In this document: piece by piece, positions 50,846 to 60,916 of the stretch
Layout of the letters: each line of letters begins with the position of its first letter
How positions within the stretch are numbered: position 1 is the first letter of the stretch
DNA from: an uncultured Pelagibacteraceae bacterium
GTDB taxonomy: Bacteria > Pseudomonadota > Alphaproteobacteria > Pelagibacterales > Pelagibacteraceae
Direction: 5' to 3'
DNA: 64,000 bases
Assembly (NCBI GenBank): GCA_902577525.1
Contig: CACGZG010000001.1
Location: 1-64,000, forward strand
Program-made: the position numbers and the translations under genes
Notes under the pieces: model-generated
What the model was told of the DNA's origin: nothing
Databases searched by the model: none
What the model saw: only the letters and a program-made list of their open reading frames with translations

Positions 50846-51667
50846 ATGGCGAAATATTTAATTGAGACTTTTTATACATGCTCTTTTAAAGTTAATCATT
50901 ATTTAGATGATGTTAATGAAACAGAGCTAAAAAATTTAGAAAAAAGAGATGACGGTAAATTTGAAATTTTAGAGATAAAACTTGATAATAGGAAAACAAA
51001 GAGCTTAGATACAAATACTAATAAAGTTATTAATAAGAAAATTAATATAAATTCAGAATTAAGTAAAATAGATAGTAAAAATGTAGAAAATTTAATCAAA
51101 GGTAAAAGTGAAATTTCTGAAAAAAATAGTAAAAGATTTAGTATGCCTGATAGAAGAAAAGGATATATTCAAAAAGCAACTATTGGTGATCATAAGGTTT
51201 ATTTACACACAGGAGAGTATGAGGATGGTAAAATTGGAGAAATTTTTATTGATACTAGTAAAGAAGGAGAATTAGTAAAAGCTTTAATGAATAACTTTGC
51301 AATAGCTGTTTCTTTAGGATTGCAATATGGTGTTCCACTTGATGAATTTATAAATGCTTTTGTAGGAACAAAATTTGAACCATCTGGTAAAGTTCAAGGT
51401 AATGATAGAATTTTAAGTGCATCTTCAATCTTAGATTATATTTTTAGAGAATTAGCTATTTCTTATCAAAATAGAGAAGATTTAGCTCACACACCTGCAA
51501 TTGGTAACAGTGATAACATTAATATAGATGACAATAGTAATGAAAATCAAAACCAATTACTAAAGATTGTGAGAGACATGACTAGTAAAGGATTTGTGAG
51601 AAATAATTATAAGAAAAACCTGGTTGATTTATCGGACGTAAAAATAAGTTTAAAAGGAAAAAAATAA
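50846..51667 (+). CDS. Stand-alone protein with NrdJ C-terminal (TSCPD) domain
   Basis: [108 protein letters not shown] closely resembles the C-terminal region of alphaproteobacterial NrdJ. Confidence 0.85.
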   Translation: MAKYLIETFYTCSFKVNHYLDDVNETELKNLEKRDDGKFEILEIKLDNRKTKSLDTNTNKVINKKININSELSKIDSKNVENLIKGKSEISEKNSKRFSMPDRRKGYIQKATIGDHKVYLHTGEYEDGKIGEIFIDTSKEGELVKALMNNFAIAVSLGLQYGVPLDEFINAFVGTKFEPSGKVQGNDRILSASSILDYIFRELAISYQNREDLAHTPAIGNSDNINIDDNSNENQNQLLKIVRDMTSKGFVRNNYKKNLVDLSDVKISLKGKK

Positions 51668-53452
51668 TTATTTTTTAATTTTTAAAGTTAAATTTAATTC
51701 TTTTAATTGTTCTTCGTTTACTACTGATGGTGCATTCATCATCAAATCTTCGGCATTTTGATTCATTGGGAACATTGTAACTTCTCTTATATTTTTTTCA
51801 TTAGCTAAGAGCATAACGATTCTATCAATGCCAGGCGCTATTCCTCCATGTGGGGGTGCTCCATAACTTAGTGCATTTATCATTCCGCTAAATTTTTGGT
51901 CTACTTCTTTCTTTTGATATCCAACAATAGAAAATAATTTATACATCAGTTCTGGGATATGATTTCTTATTGCACCAGAAGATAGTTCAATACCATTACA
52001 AACAATATCGTATTGATAAGCTAAAATATCTAAGGGTTCATTAAAATTTAAATCATCAATATTACCTTGAGGCATAGAAAATGGATTATGGCTAAATTTA
52101 ATTTCATTTGTTAATGAGTCTTTTTCAAACATTGGGTAATCAACAATCCAACAAAAAGCAAAAGTATTTTCACTTATTAATTTTAATTCATTTGCAATTT
52201 TAGTTCTAGCTAGAGAGGTTATTTTTTCTAATTCCTCTTTTTTGTTACATGCAAAAAATATACTATCTCCCACTTTTGCACCTGTTTTTTTCATAATATC
52301 TTTTAAAGATTCTCTCGAAAAAAATTTTCCTATTGGACCATTTGCAGTTATTTCTCTTTCATTTTCTAAAGTAAAATAAGCCATTCCAGATGACCCCTGA
52401 TCTTTAGCCCATTTATCTATACCATCAAAAAAACTTCTTGGTTTATCCTTTGTATTTTTCGTAACTATGCATCTTACATTACATCCTGATTTAATAAGTT
52501 TCTTAAATATGTCAAAAGATACATCTTCCCTAGAAAAAATTTCAGTTACTTCATGAATTATTAAAGGATTTCTTAAATCTGGTTTATCTGTTCCATATTT
52601 AAGTAAAGATTCTTTATAAGAAATTCTTGGAAATTTATTAGAAACTAATTTTTTACTTGAAAACTTTTTAAAAGTTTTAACAAATAAAGCTTCTATAACG
52701 TTAAATATATCTTCTTGTTCAACAAATGACATTTCTAAATCTAATTGATAAAATTCACCTGGACTTCTATCTGCTCTTGCATCTTCGTCCCTAAAGCAGG
52801 GCGCAATTTGAAAATATTTATCAAAACCAGAGACCATTACAAGTTGCTTAAATTGTTGAGGTGCCTGAGGAAGTGCATAAAATTTTCCAGGGTTTAATCG
52901 ACTTGGAACTAAAAAATCTCTTGCTCCTTCTGGACTTGATGAGGTCAATATTGGTGTTTGATATTCTAAAAAACCCAAATTATTCATCTCATTTCTTATA
53001 AAGGATATCACTTTAGATCTTAAAATTATATTTTCATGGATTTTTTTTCTTCTTAAATCTAAAAATCTATATCTTAATCTTATCTCCTCGGAATATTCTT
53101 GATCACTAAATACTGGCAATGGTAATTCCTTGCAGGTTCCTAAAACTTTAAAATTTTTTATAGAAACCTCTATTTCTCCAGTGTCAATTTCTTTATTTAC
53201 TGTGTCTTTAGATCTATCTATAACATCACCTTCAATTTTAATGACAGTTTCGAGTTGAGTTTTTTCTAGACTCTCAAAACTCGTATTTTCTTTATCTATT
53301 ATACATTGAGTTATTCCATAATTATCTCTTAAATCTATAAATAAAAGATTGCCATGATCTCTCTTTTTATTGATCCAGCCTGAAAGAATAACCTTGTTTC
53401 CAACGTTTTTTTTTCTCAATTCATTGCAATTGTGAGTTCTATATTTATTCAA
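51668..53452 (-). CDS. aspS: Aspartyl-tRNA synthetase
   Basis: GWINKKRDHGNLLFIDLRDNYGITQ, FLEYQTPILTSSSPEGARDFLVPSR, CFRDEDARADR, GIAPGIDRIVMLLANE. Confidence 0.96.
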   Translation of the reverse strand: MNKYRTHNCNELRKKNVGNKVILSGWINKKRDHGNLLFIDLRDNYGITQCIIDKENTSFESLEKTQLETVIKIEGDVIDRSKDTVNKEIDTGEIEVSIKNFKVLGTCKELPLPVFSDQEYSEEIRLRYRFLDLRRKKIHENIILRSKVISFIRNEMNNLGFLEYQTPILTSSSPEGARDFLVPSRLNPGKFYALPQAPQQFKQLVMVSGFDKYFQIAPCFRDEDARADRSPGEFYQLDLEMSFVEQEDIFNVIEALFVKTFKKFSSKKLVSNKFPRISYKESLLKYGTDKPDLRNPLIIHEVTEIFSREDVSFDIFKKLIKSGCNVRCIVTKNTKDKPRSFFDGIDKWAKDQGSSGMAYFTLENEREITANGPIGKFFSRESLKDIMKKTGAKVGDSIFFACNKKEELEKITSLARTKIANELKLISENTFAFCWIVDYPMFEKDSLTNEIKFSHNPFSMPQGNIDDLNFNEPLDILAYQYDIVCNGIELSSGAIRNHIPELMYKLFSIVGYQKKEVDQKFSGMINALSYGAPPHGGIAPGIDRIVMLLANEKNIREVTMFPMNQNAEDLMMNAPSVVNEEQLKELNLTLKIKK

Positions 53453-54127
53453 TTATTCTCCCAAAACTTCTTTGATTATTTTTAAATTTATTGATTTTTT
53501 TTTTTTTAAACTCATTTCGTCGATTTTATATATGAAATCAAATATTTTGCCATAAGATCTATCTATATGTTTAATGGTATAATTAATTAACTTTTTACTC
53601 AGTGAAATTTGACGATCAGATAAATTTTTTAATATTAAAGCAAAAATTAAATCATCATCAGGTTTAGCTATTGATTGTATCAAAAAATTTTTTGTCCTAG
53701 AATTTAAATCAGGTAAGTTAAATTTAATATCAACTATAGGTACTTTTGTAGTAACTAGAAGATATTTATTATCCTGATCTATAAAATTAATTAAAGTAAA
53801 TAATAACTCTTCATTTACTTCATTTTCTAAGTTTTCTAGTATAATATTCTGGTAAAACTTAATTTGACTTAAGTTTTTATTACTAAGTTGACTAGACTCA
53901 ATTATAAGAGCGCCAAATTTTTTTTGAAAAATGTTTATTAAATGAGTTTTACCAGAAAATCTTTCCCCATTTATATTCAAAAAATTTTTTTCCCACTTAG
54001 GCCAATTATTTAAAAAATTTAGAATATAATTATTACTTTTTGAAATATAAAAATCATCATATTCCAAACTTTTATCATAATTAAAATTTATTATTTGTTG
54101 ATCTAAATCTTTCATTTTATAACCCAT
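53453..54127 (-). CDS. Hda/DnaA-related ATPase domain protein
   Basis: P-loop GERFSGKTHLINIF; neighbours purMN/DUF2066 as in other Alphaproteobacteria. Confidence 0.75.
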   Translation of the reverse strand: MGYKMKDLDQQIINFNYDKSLEYDDFYISKSNNYILNFLNNWPKWEKNFLNINGERFSGKTHLINIFQKKFGALIIESSQLSNKNLSQIKFYQNIILENLENEVNEELLFTLINFIDQDNKYLLVTTKVPIVDIKFNLPDLNSRTKNFLIQSIAKPDDDLIFALILKNLSDRQISLSKKLINYTIKHIDRSYGKIFDFIYKIDEMSLKKKKSINLKIIKEVLGE

Positions 54128-55188
54128 AGCTTGTTATCTGTATTAATCACGTACTTTTTATCATTCATGAAATTTAAAAAAAGAGATGGCGTACCATTAA
54201 ATACTATTTGATAATATACAAAATTATTATCAAATTTATATATAAAAAAATTATTGATAAGATCAATTTCGTTTAAAGTTTTTTCAAATTTTGAGATTCT
54301 AGAATTATCGACACTCGAGATTTTTATATTTAATGGAAATTTAATTGATGTATTAATTTGGTTTATATTTTTCCAAGTATCCTCATAAAAGATTTTAAGT
54401 TCATCTATAATTTCTTTAATTTGATTTAAATTTTGCAAATCTACATTTAAAAAAGTTTTATTATTTAGTTTTACATCATTTTTATTAGTTATTCTTGAGA
54501 GTATTCGAGCATCTTTGTCATTGATAAATATAAGAGTAATAATTGAATTTTTTAAAAAATATTTTTTTGTTATTTCTTTAAAATCATATTGCTCAATTAT
54601 TTCATAGTTTTTTTTTATTAAATTTAAATCTTCAAGATCTTCAGTTGGTAAAACATAATCAATTAAATGATAGCTCTTTAAATCATTATTCCATTTATCA
54701 TATATCATATTATTATTAAATATTTTCAGGTCTTTTTTTTTTTCATCAATTATTATTGGGATAAATAAAAATTTACTTCTATTTGGCATTGAAGGGAAAA
54801 TATTTTTATTTTTTAAATAACTAAAAATTTTTTTTTTATTAAAATTAACTCCAAGCTTTACATAATAAATTTCATTAATAAATTTTTCTTCTTTAATAGA
54901 AAAGGATTCTATCATACCTTTAATCTCATTAAGTTTAATCAATTTTATTTTCTCTCTATCTTTTGATGTAACTAGTAAAGAAATTAACTCATAAAAAGCT
55001 TTATTGAATCCCTTATCTATCACTTGATTTTTATTAAAATTTAATTCAAAAGGCTCAGACACCTCTATATTATCAATAAAAAAACCCTTAGAATTTACCT
55101 TTGTTGTGGAAAAAAAAAATATAACTACAGATAGAAATAATAAAAAAATATATACATTGTTATGCTTTTTTTTTGTATTAATTTTCAT
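54112..55188 (-). CDS. DUF2066-like secreted protein
   Basis: N-terminal TM/signal, FNKAFYELISLLVTSKDREKI, synteny with purM and hda. Confidence 0.7.
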   Translation of the reverse strand: MKINTKKKHNNVYIFLLFLSVVIFFFSTTKVNSKGFFIDNIEVSEPFELNFNKNQVIDKGFNKAFYELISLLVTSKDREKIKLIKLNEIKGMIESFSIKEEKFINEIYYVKLGVNFNKKKIFSYLKNKNIFPSMPNRSKFLFIPIIIDEKKKDLKIFNNNMIYDKWNNDLKSYHLIDYVLPTEDLEDLNLIKKNYEIIEQYDFKEITKKYFLKNSIITLIFINDKDARILSRITNKNDVKLNNKTFLNVDLQNLNQIKEIIDELKIFYEDTWKNINQINTSIKFPLNIKISSVDNSRISKFEKTLNEIDLINNFFIYKFDNNFVYYQIVFNGTPSLFLNFMNDKKYVINTDNKLWVIK

Positions 55189-55199
55189 AACTCATAGTA

Positions 55200-56228
55200 A
55201 TGAATAAAAACTTATTTACCTATAAAAAAAGTGGTGTTGATATAAATGCTGCAGACAAATTTATAAAATTCATATCAAATATTTCATCAAAAAATAAAGG
55301 CAAAAAAAAGTTGAATAATATTGGCGGTTTTGGTTCTGTCACTGATTTTCCAAAAAATATTCATAATCCAAAAATTGTAGCATGTACGGATGGTGTAGGA
55401 ACTAAGATAGAAATAGCAAATTTATTAAAAAAATATAATACAATTGGTATCGACTTAGTCGCGATGAGTGTAAATGACTTGATTGTTCAGGGTGCAAGAC
55501 CTCTCTTTTTTTTAGATTATATTTCAATAAATAAAATAGATCTTAAAAAATTGAAATCGCTTATTAAAGGAATTATTAAAGGGTGTAAAATTTCTAATTG
55601 CGATTTGGTTGGAGGAGAAACAGCTGAAATGCCTGATACATATGAAAAAGGTAAATTTGATATTGCTGGTTTTGCAGTAGGCATAGTATCAAAAAAAAAT
55701 CTTTTAAATAAAAATAAAATTAAAAAAAATAATTTAATTTTAGCTGTTCCATCAAGCGGGCTCCATTCAAACGGATATTCTTTAATAAGACATTTAATTA
55801 AAAAAAAAAAAATCAATATTAAAAAAAATAAATTTCTCAAAAGAGAGCTTATTAAACCTACAAAAATTTATGTTAAAGAAGTTCTTAATTTAATTAATAA
55901 CAAAATGATTAATGGATGTGCAAACATCACTGGAGGGGGTCTTGTGGATAATATAAAAAGAATTATTCCAAATAATTACTGTGCAGAAATTAATCTAGCA
56001 AAAATTAAAACAATGAAAATTTTTAAATGGTTAAAAAATAACAACATTAGTGACTCCGAAATGCTTAAGACTTTCAATTGTGGCGTAGGTTTTTGTCTAA
56101 TAATTGACAAAAAAAATCTCAAAAAAGTTAGAAAATTTTTTTCAAATGGATATAGACCATATGTAATTGGAAAAATTTTAGATGGAAACGAAAAAGTAAA
56201 ATTAAATGATAAAATTAAATGGTCATAA
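55200..56228 (+). CDS. purM: Phosphoribosylformylglycinamidine cyclo-ligase
   Basis: YKKSGVDINAADKFI, VACTDGVGTKIEIA, DLVAMSVNDLIVQGARPLFFLDY. Confidence 0.95.
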   Translation: MNKNLFTYKKSGVDINAADKFIKFISNISSKNKGKKKLNNIGGFGSVTDFPKNIHNPKIVACTDGVGTKIEIANLLKKYNTIGIDLVAMSVNDLIVQGARPLFFLDYISINKIDLKKLKSLIKGIIKGCKISNCDLVGGETAEMPDTYEKGKFDIAGFAVGIVSKKNLLNKNKIKKNNLILAVPSSGLHSNGYSLIRHLIKKKKINIKKNKFLKRELIKPTKIYVKEVLNLINNKMINGCANITGGGLVDNIKRIIPNNYCAEINLAKIKTMKIFKWLKNNNISDSEMLKTFNCGVGFCLIIDKKNLKKVRKFFSNGYRPYVIGKILDGNEKVKLNDKIKWS

Positions 56229-56790
56229 TAAGATAAAAACTGCTGTATTTATATCTGGTAATGGTACAAATTTAAAAAGCTTAATTAAATTTTCTTTAAA
56301 AAAAAAATCTCCTATTAAAATAGATATAATTTTCTCTAATAATTCTAATGCTAAAGGCCTTAATTATGCTAGAAAATTTAAAATAAAATTTATAATTTTA
56401 AATTATAAAAATTTTAAAAGAACAGAGAATTTAATTCTAAAAAAATTAAAACAACATTCAATTGAATTAATTTGTTTAGCTGGTTTTATGAAAATTCTTT
56501 CAAATAAATTTATAACTGAGTTTGGAAAAAAAATTATTAATATACATCCATCACTATTACCAAAATATAAAGGACTTAATACTCATCAGAGGGTTATTGA
56601 AAAAAAAGAAAAATTTACAGGATGCACAGTTCATTATGTAAACCAAAAGCTAGATTCAGGAAAAATAATTTTACAAAAAAAAATTAGAATTTCAAAAAAA
56701 GATACACCTAAAACACTTGCCAGAAAAGTCCTTAAATATGAGCATATTATATACCCTCAGGCTATAAAAAAAATTTTCACTAATCCTTAA
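56206..56790 (+). CDS. purN: Phosphoribosylglycinamide formyltransferase
   Basis: AVFISGNGTNLKSLI, LAGFMKILSNKFI, INIHPSLLPKYKGLNTHQRVIE. Confidence 0.95.
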   Translation: MIKLNGHNKIKTAVFISGNGTNLKSLIKFSLKKKSPIKIDIIFSNNSNAKGLNYARKFKIKFIILNYKNFKRTENLILKKLKQHSIELICLAGFMKILSNKFITEFGKKIINIHPSLLPKYKGLNTHQRVIEKKEKFTGCTVHYVNQKLDSGKIILQKKIRISKKDTPKTLARKVLKYEHIIYPQAIKKIFTNP

Positions 56791-57190
56791 AAAAGAATTC
56801 AATTTCAATTTTTGCATTTTCTAAACTATCAGATCCATGAACTGAATTTTTGTCAATCGAGATTCCATATTTTTTTCTTATAGTGCCTTCTTTTGCATCT
56901 TTAGGATTTGTGGCGCCCATCAATTCTCTATTTTTTAGCACTGCATTTTCTTTTTCTAGAATCATCACAACAATAGGTCCAGAAGATAAATATTCACACA
57001 AATCGTTATAAAAAGGTTTTGTTTCATGAACTTTGTAAAATTTTTCTGCTTCAAATTTTTCAATTTTAATTTTTTTTTCTTTTGAAATATTAAAACCATT
57101 TGTTATAAACATTTCTTTTATTTCATTTTCTAAATTCCTCTCTACTGCATCAGGCTTAATAATCGATAAGGTTTGTTCAGTACTATTCAT
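56780..57190 (-). CDS. ndk: Nucleoside diphosphate kinase
   Basis: TLSIIKPDAVERNL, GATNPKDAKEGTIRKKYG, NSVHGSDSLENA. Confidence 0.95.
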   Translation of the reverse strand: MNSTEQTLSIIKPDAVERNLENEIKEMFITNGFNISKEKKIKIEKFEAEKFYKVHETKPFYNDLCEYLSSGPIVVMILEKENAVLKNRELMGATNPKDAKEGTIRKKYGISIDKNSVHGSDSLENAKIEIEFFFKD

Positions 57191-58649
57191 AATTATCTTC
57201 TATTAGTTTATTTAACAATCTTACTCCAAAACCTGTTGCACCTCCAGAATTCAAAGCACCTCCATATTTTGAAAAAGCCATTCCTGCAATATCTAAATGA
57301 GCCCATGGAGTTTTTTTTATAATGAAACGTTGTAGAAATTGAGCCGCAGTTGTTGAGCCAGCACCACCAACATAATTAATATTTTGCATATCAGCATTTT
57401 TTGAATCAATTAACTTATCATAATTTCTATGAAGTGGCATTCTCCAAACTTTTTCACCAACTTTTTCACCAGCATTAAAAATTTGTTTTGACAAATTATC
57501 ATTATTTGAGAATAAACCAGCATATTCAGATCCTAGTGAAACAATTATTGCACCGGTTAAAGTAGCTAAATCAATTATAAATTTTGGAGAAAATTTTTTT
57601 TCAGTAAACGTTATTGCGTCTGCTAAAACTAATCTTCCTTCAGCATCAGTATTTAATATTTCGATAGTTTTTCCACTATATGATTTTACAATATCTCCAG
57701 GGCGCTGAGCATTTCCTCCTGGCATATTCTCAACTAATCCAACAACTCCGATAGCATTTATTTTTGCTTTTCTTAGAGCCAAATTTTTCATCAAACCAAC
57801 TACGACAGCTGAACCTGCCATATCATATGTCATATCTTCCATAAATTTTGCAGGTTTGAGTGAAATCCCACCAGTATCAAAACAAACTCCTTTTCCAACA
57901 AATGCCAATGGCTTTGTTTTTGATTTGGAACCTTTCCATTCAATTGTAACTAAATAAGATCCTCTTATGCTTCCTTGACCAACGCCTAGTAGAGCATTCA
58001 TACCAAGTTTTTTCAATTTTTTTTCGTCGTAAATTGAAATTTTAAGACCTAATTTTTTTAATGTAGATATTCTTTTTGTGTATTCATCAGGATGCAAAAT
58101 ATTTCCTGGTTCAGAAACCAAATCCTTGGCAAAGTTTATTCCCTCAATCAAAGAGTCAAACCTTTTATTTTTTTTATAATTTAATTTATTTTTTGAAATG
58201 GAAATTTGCATTTCATAATCTCTTTTTTTTTGAGTTTTATATCTTCCAAAATTATATGACTTAAGTTGAGCTCCGTGTAAAAATTCATCTAAAAAAAATT
58301 TATTTTTTGTGTTAGTTTCTAAAATATTATCCTCTATTAAAGTAAAATTAAAAATTGAATTTGATTTTACAAAATTGAAAAATTCAGCTCCAATTTTTTC
58401 ATTTTTTAAAGTTGACTGGTCTTTTTTAATTTTTACAGCTAGTATTTTTTGATTTGGCTTAATGTTAAAAATAGAAAAATTTTTTTTTTTATCAAAATTT
58501 GCTTTAATACTCAGATTAAGCTCTTTTGAATATTTTGATAATTGAGTTTTACTTAATCCGTTTATTTTGTATTGATCATTGACAAACAAAACGTAATTTT
58601 GGATAATTTTATCGCTTATATTCTTTTTTAAAATTATTTTTATTGACAT
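57183..58649 (-). CDS. pepA: Leucyl aminopeptidase
   Basis: GKGVCFDTGGISLKPAKFMEDMTYDMAGSA, NTDAEGRLVLADA. Confidence 0.95.
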   Translation of the reverse strand: MSIKIILKKNISDKIIQNYVLFVNDQYKINGLSKTQLSKYSKELNLSIKANFDKKKNFSIFNIKPNQKILAVKIKKDQSTLKNEKIGAEFFNFVKSNSIFNFTLIEDNILETNTKNKFFLDEFLHGAQLKSYNFGRYKTQKKRDYEMQISISKNKLNYKKNKRFDSLIEGINFAKDLVSEPGNILHPDEYTKRISTLKKLGLKISIYDEKKLKKLGMNALLGVGQGSIRGSYLVTIEWKGSKSKTKPLAFVGKGVCFDTGGISLKPAKFMEDMTYDMAGSAVVVGLMKNLALRKAKINAIGVVGLVENMPGGNAQRPGDIVKSYSGKTIEILNTDAEGRLVLADAITFTEKKFSPKFIIDLATLTGAIIVSLGSEYAGLFSNNDNLSKQIFNAGEKVGEKVWRMPLHRNYDKLIDSKNADMQNINYVGGAGSTTAAQFLQRFIIKKTPWAHLDIAGMAFSKYGGALNSGGATGFGVRLLNKLIEDNYE

Positions 58650-58703
58650 TTTTTATAAATATGTACTTTAGGTTGTATTTAAAGACTGACTTATAGATAA
58701 TAA

Positions 58704-59843
58704 ATGATCGAATTCAACAAAAAATTAATTTTTAGAAAATTTTTTTTAGACATTACTTATTTTTTTATCATCACTTTGGCAACATTAAGCTTAATTGTAT
58801 GGGTAATTCAAGCAGTAAACTTTTTAGATTTTGTGACGGAAGATGGTCATGGCCTTGCTGTATATCTTAAATACACTTTGTTAAGTTTTCCAAAAATTCT
58901 CTCAAAGTTGATGCCATTTATTTTTTTTGTTTCTATCTTTTACATATTAAATAAGTTTGAGGATAATAATGAATTGAAAATTTTTTGGATATTTGGAACA
59001 AATAAAAGAGAATTTTTGAGTGTTATATTAAAATATTCATTTATAATTTTACTGATACAGCTGACTTTAACTTTGATATTTGTACCCTTCACTCAAAATA
59101 AAGCTAGAACATATATTCAACAATCCAGTATTGATTTTTTTCCCTCATTAATAAATGAAAAAAAATTTATAGACACTGTTGAAAAATTAACAATCTATGT
59201 TGAAAAAAAAAAAGAAAATTCTTATGAGAAAATTTATCTTAAAGATAACAAAGACCCATCGAAAGTAAAAATTATATACGCTGAAACTGGAAATCTTGTA
59301 AATAATAATAGTGGCCGATTTTTAAATTTAAATGATGGAAAAATAATCAATATTAATAAAAATAAAATAACATCATTTGATTTTAAAAATACTACTTTTG
59401 ATTTGAGTAAATATCTTACGAAATCAATTATTGATTTCAAAATTCAAGAAAGAGATACAATAAGTATTTTAAATTGTTTTATAAATTTCTTTTTATTAAA
59501 CGATAAATCATATTATCATCCAAATGATTGCAATGAAGGCTCAGCTGGTATGTTCAGAGAGGAAATTTTTAAGAGATTTTTTAAACCATTTTTCTTTTTA
59601 TCACTTGGTATGATCATAAGTTTCATAATAATTTTCTCAAAAGAGAACACAAATTATAAGTTAAACAGATTTTTGATTTTTTTAAGTGGAATTATCTTAA
59701 TAATCATTTCTGAATTTTTAATGTCTTTAGTAAATTCAAGTTTATTAAACTTGCAAATTTCAATAATATTTACCTTTTCATTATTTATTATACTTTTTTT
59801 ATATCTCTTTAATAAATTTAAATCTTCTAAAATTAATTTATGA
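58704..59843 (+). CDS. lptF: LPS export permease LptF
   Basis: YjgP/YjgQ topology; LSFPKILSKLMPFIFFVSIFYILNKFEDNNELKIFWIFG. Confidence 0.9.
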   Translation: MIEFNKKLIFRKFFLDITYFFIITLATLSLIVWVIQAVNFLDFVTEDGHGLAVYLKYTLLSFPKILSKLMPFIFFVSIFYILNKFEDNNELKIFWIFGTNKREFLSVILKYSFIILLIQLTLTLIFVPFTQNKARTYIQQSSIDFFPSLINEKKFIDTVEKLTIYVEKKKENSYEKIYLKDNKDPSKVKIIYAETGNLVNNNSGRFLNLNDGKIININKNKITSFDFKNTTFDLSKYLTKSIIDFKIQERDTISILNCFINFFLLNDKSYYHPNDCNEGSAGMFREEIFKRFFKPFFFLSLGMIISFIIIFSKENTNYKLNRFLIFLSGIILIIISEFLMSLVNSSLLNLQISIIFTFSLFIILFLYLFNKFKSSKINL

Positions 59844-60916
59844 TCAAAAATTATAAAAGATATATTTATAAAACATACTTGTATAATTTACTTAAGGTAA
59901 GTTTAGTATTTATTTCTTTATCAATTATAATGAATTTATTTGAAGAGATAGATTTTTTAAAAGAGTCTGACAATCCAATTTTTCTTCCTTTAATTTTAAC
60001 AGTGTTGAATACACCATCTGTGATTTTTGAAATATTTCCATTCATATTTTTGATAAGTGGGATATTTTTTTTTATAGAAATAATTGATAAAAATGAATTA
60101 GAAATTTTTAAACTATATGGATTAACAAATACGAAAATAATTAAGATAATTAGTATTGCTACTTTTTCAATTGGATTATTAATCATAATCTTATTTTATA
60201 ATTTTTCAGCAAGTTTAAAATTTTTATATTTAGACATTAAGAATGATTATGCAAAAGATGATAAATACTTAGCTGTAGTGACAAGTAATGGATTATGGAT
60301 TAAAGACGAAATAAATGAATCTACAAATTTTATAAGTGCAGATAAAATTGAAAATGATAATTTACATAATGTTTTTATTTCTAAATTTGATAAAAATTTT
60401 AATTTAGAAAAAGTAATAGTTGCCAATAAAGCAAATATAAAAAATAAAATTTGGATATTAGATAACCCAACTGTTAGCAGTAATAATAAGACTCAGAACC
60501 TCAATAAATTAGAATTTAAATCGAATTTTGATCATGAAAGAATATTGTCAATTTTTGAAAATTTTTCCTCGCTGAATATTCTTAAATTAGAACAGCTAAA
60601 AAAAGATTATGAGTCACTTGGCTACAACACAGATGTAATTAATGGCTTTAAACATAGGCTTTATTCCTACCCAATATATCTAACATTGATGATATGCATT
60701 GCCTCGTTATTAATGCTGAATATAGGATATAATAAATCAAAAATCTTTCATATAACTTTGGGGATTTTGGTATCAGTAATAATTTATTATATCAATTATT
60801 TTTTTAAAGCAATTATAGAAACACAAGATGTCCCGTATATAATATCTATATGGGGACCACAACTAATACTTTTAATGATTGTGACCATGAACTTAATAAA
60901 GATTAATGAAAAATAA
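59840..60916 (+). CDS. lptG: LPS export permease LptG
   Basis: YjgP/YjgQ topology; NTPSVIFEIFPFIFLISGIFFFIEIIDKNELEIFKLYG; overlaps lptF. Confidence 0.9.
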   Translation: MIKNYKRYIYKTYLYNLLKVSLVFISLSIIMNLFEEIDFLKESDNPIFLPLILTVLNTPSVIFEIFPFIFLISGIFFFIEIIDKNELEIFKLYGLTNTKIIKIISIATFSIGLLIIILFYNFSASLKFLYLDIKNDYAKDDKYLAVVTSNGLWIKDEINESTNFISADKIENDNLHNVFISKFDKNFNLEKVIVANKANIKNKIWILDNPTVSSNNKTQNLNKLEFKSNFDHERILSIFENFSSLNILKLEQLKKDYESLGYNTDVINGFKHRLYSYPIYLTLMICIASLLMLNIGYNKSKIFHITLGILVSVIIYYINYFFKAIIETQDVPYIISIWGPQLILLMIVTMNLIKINEK

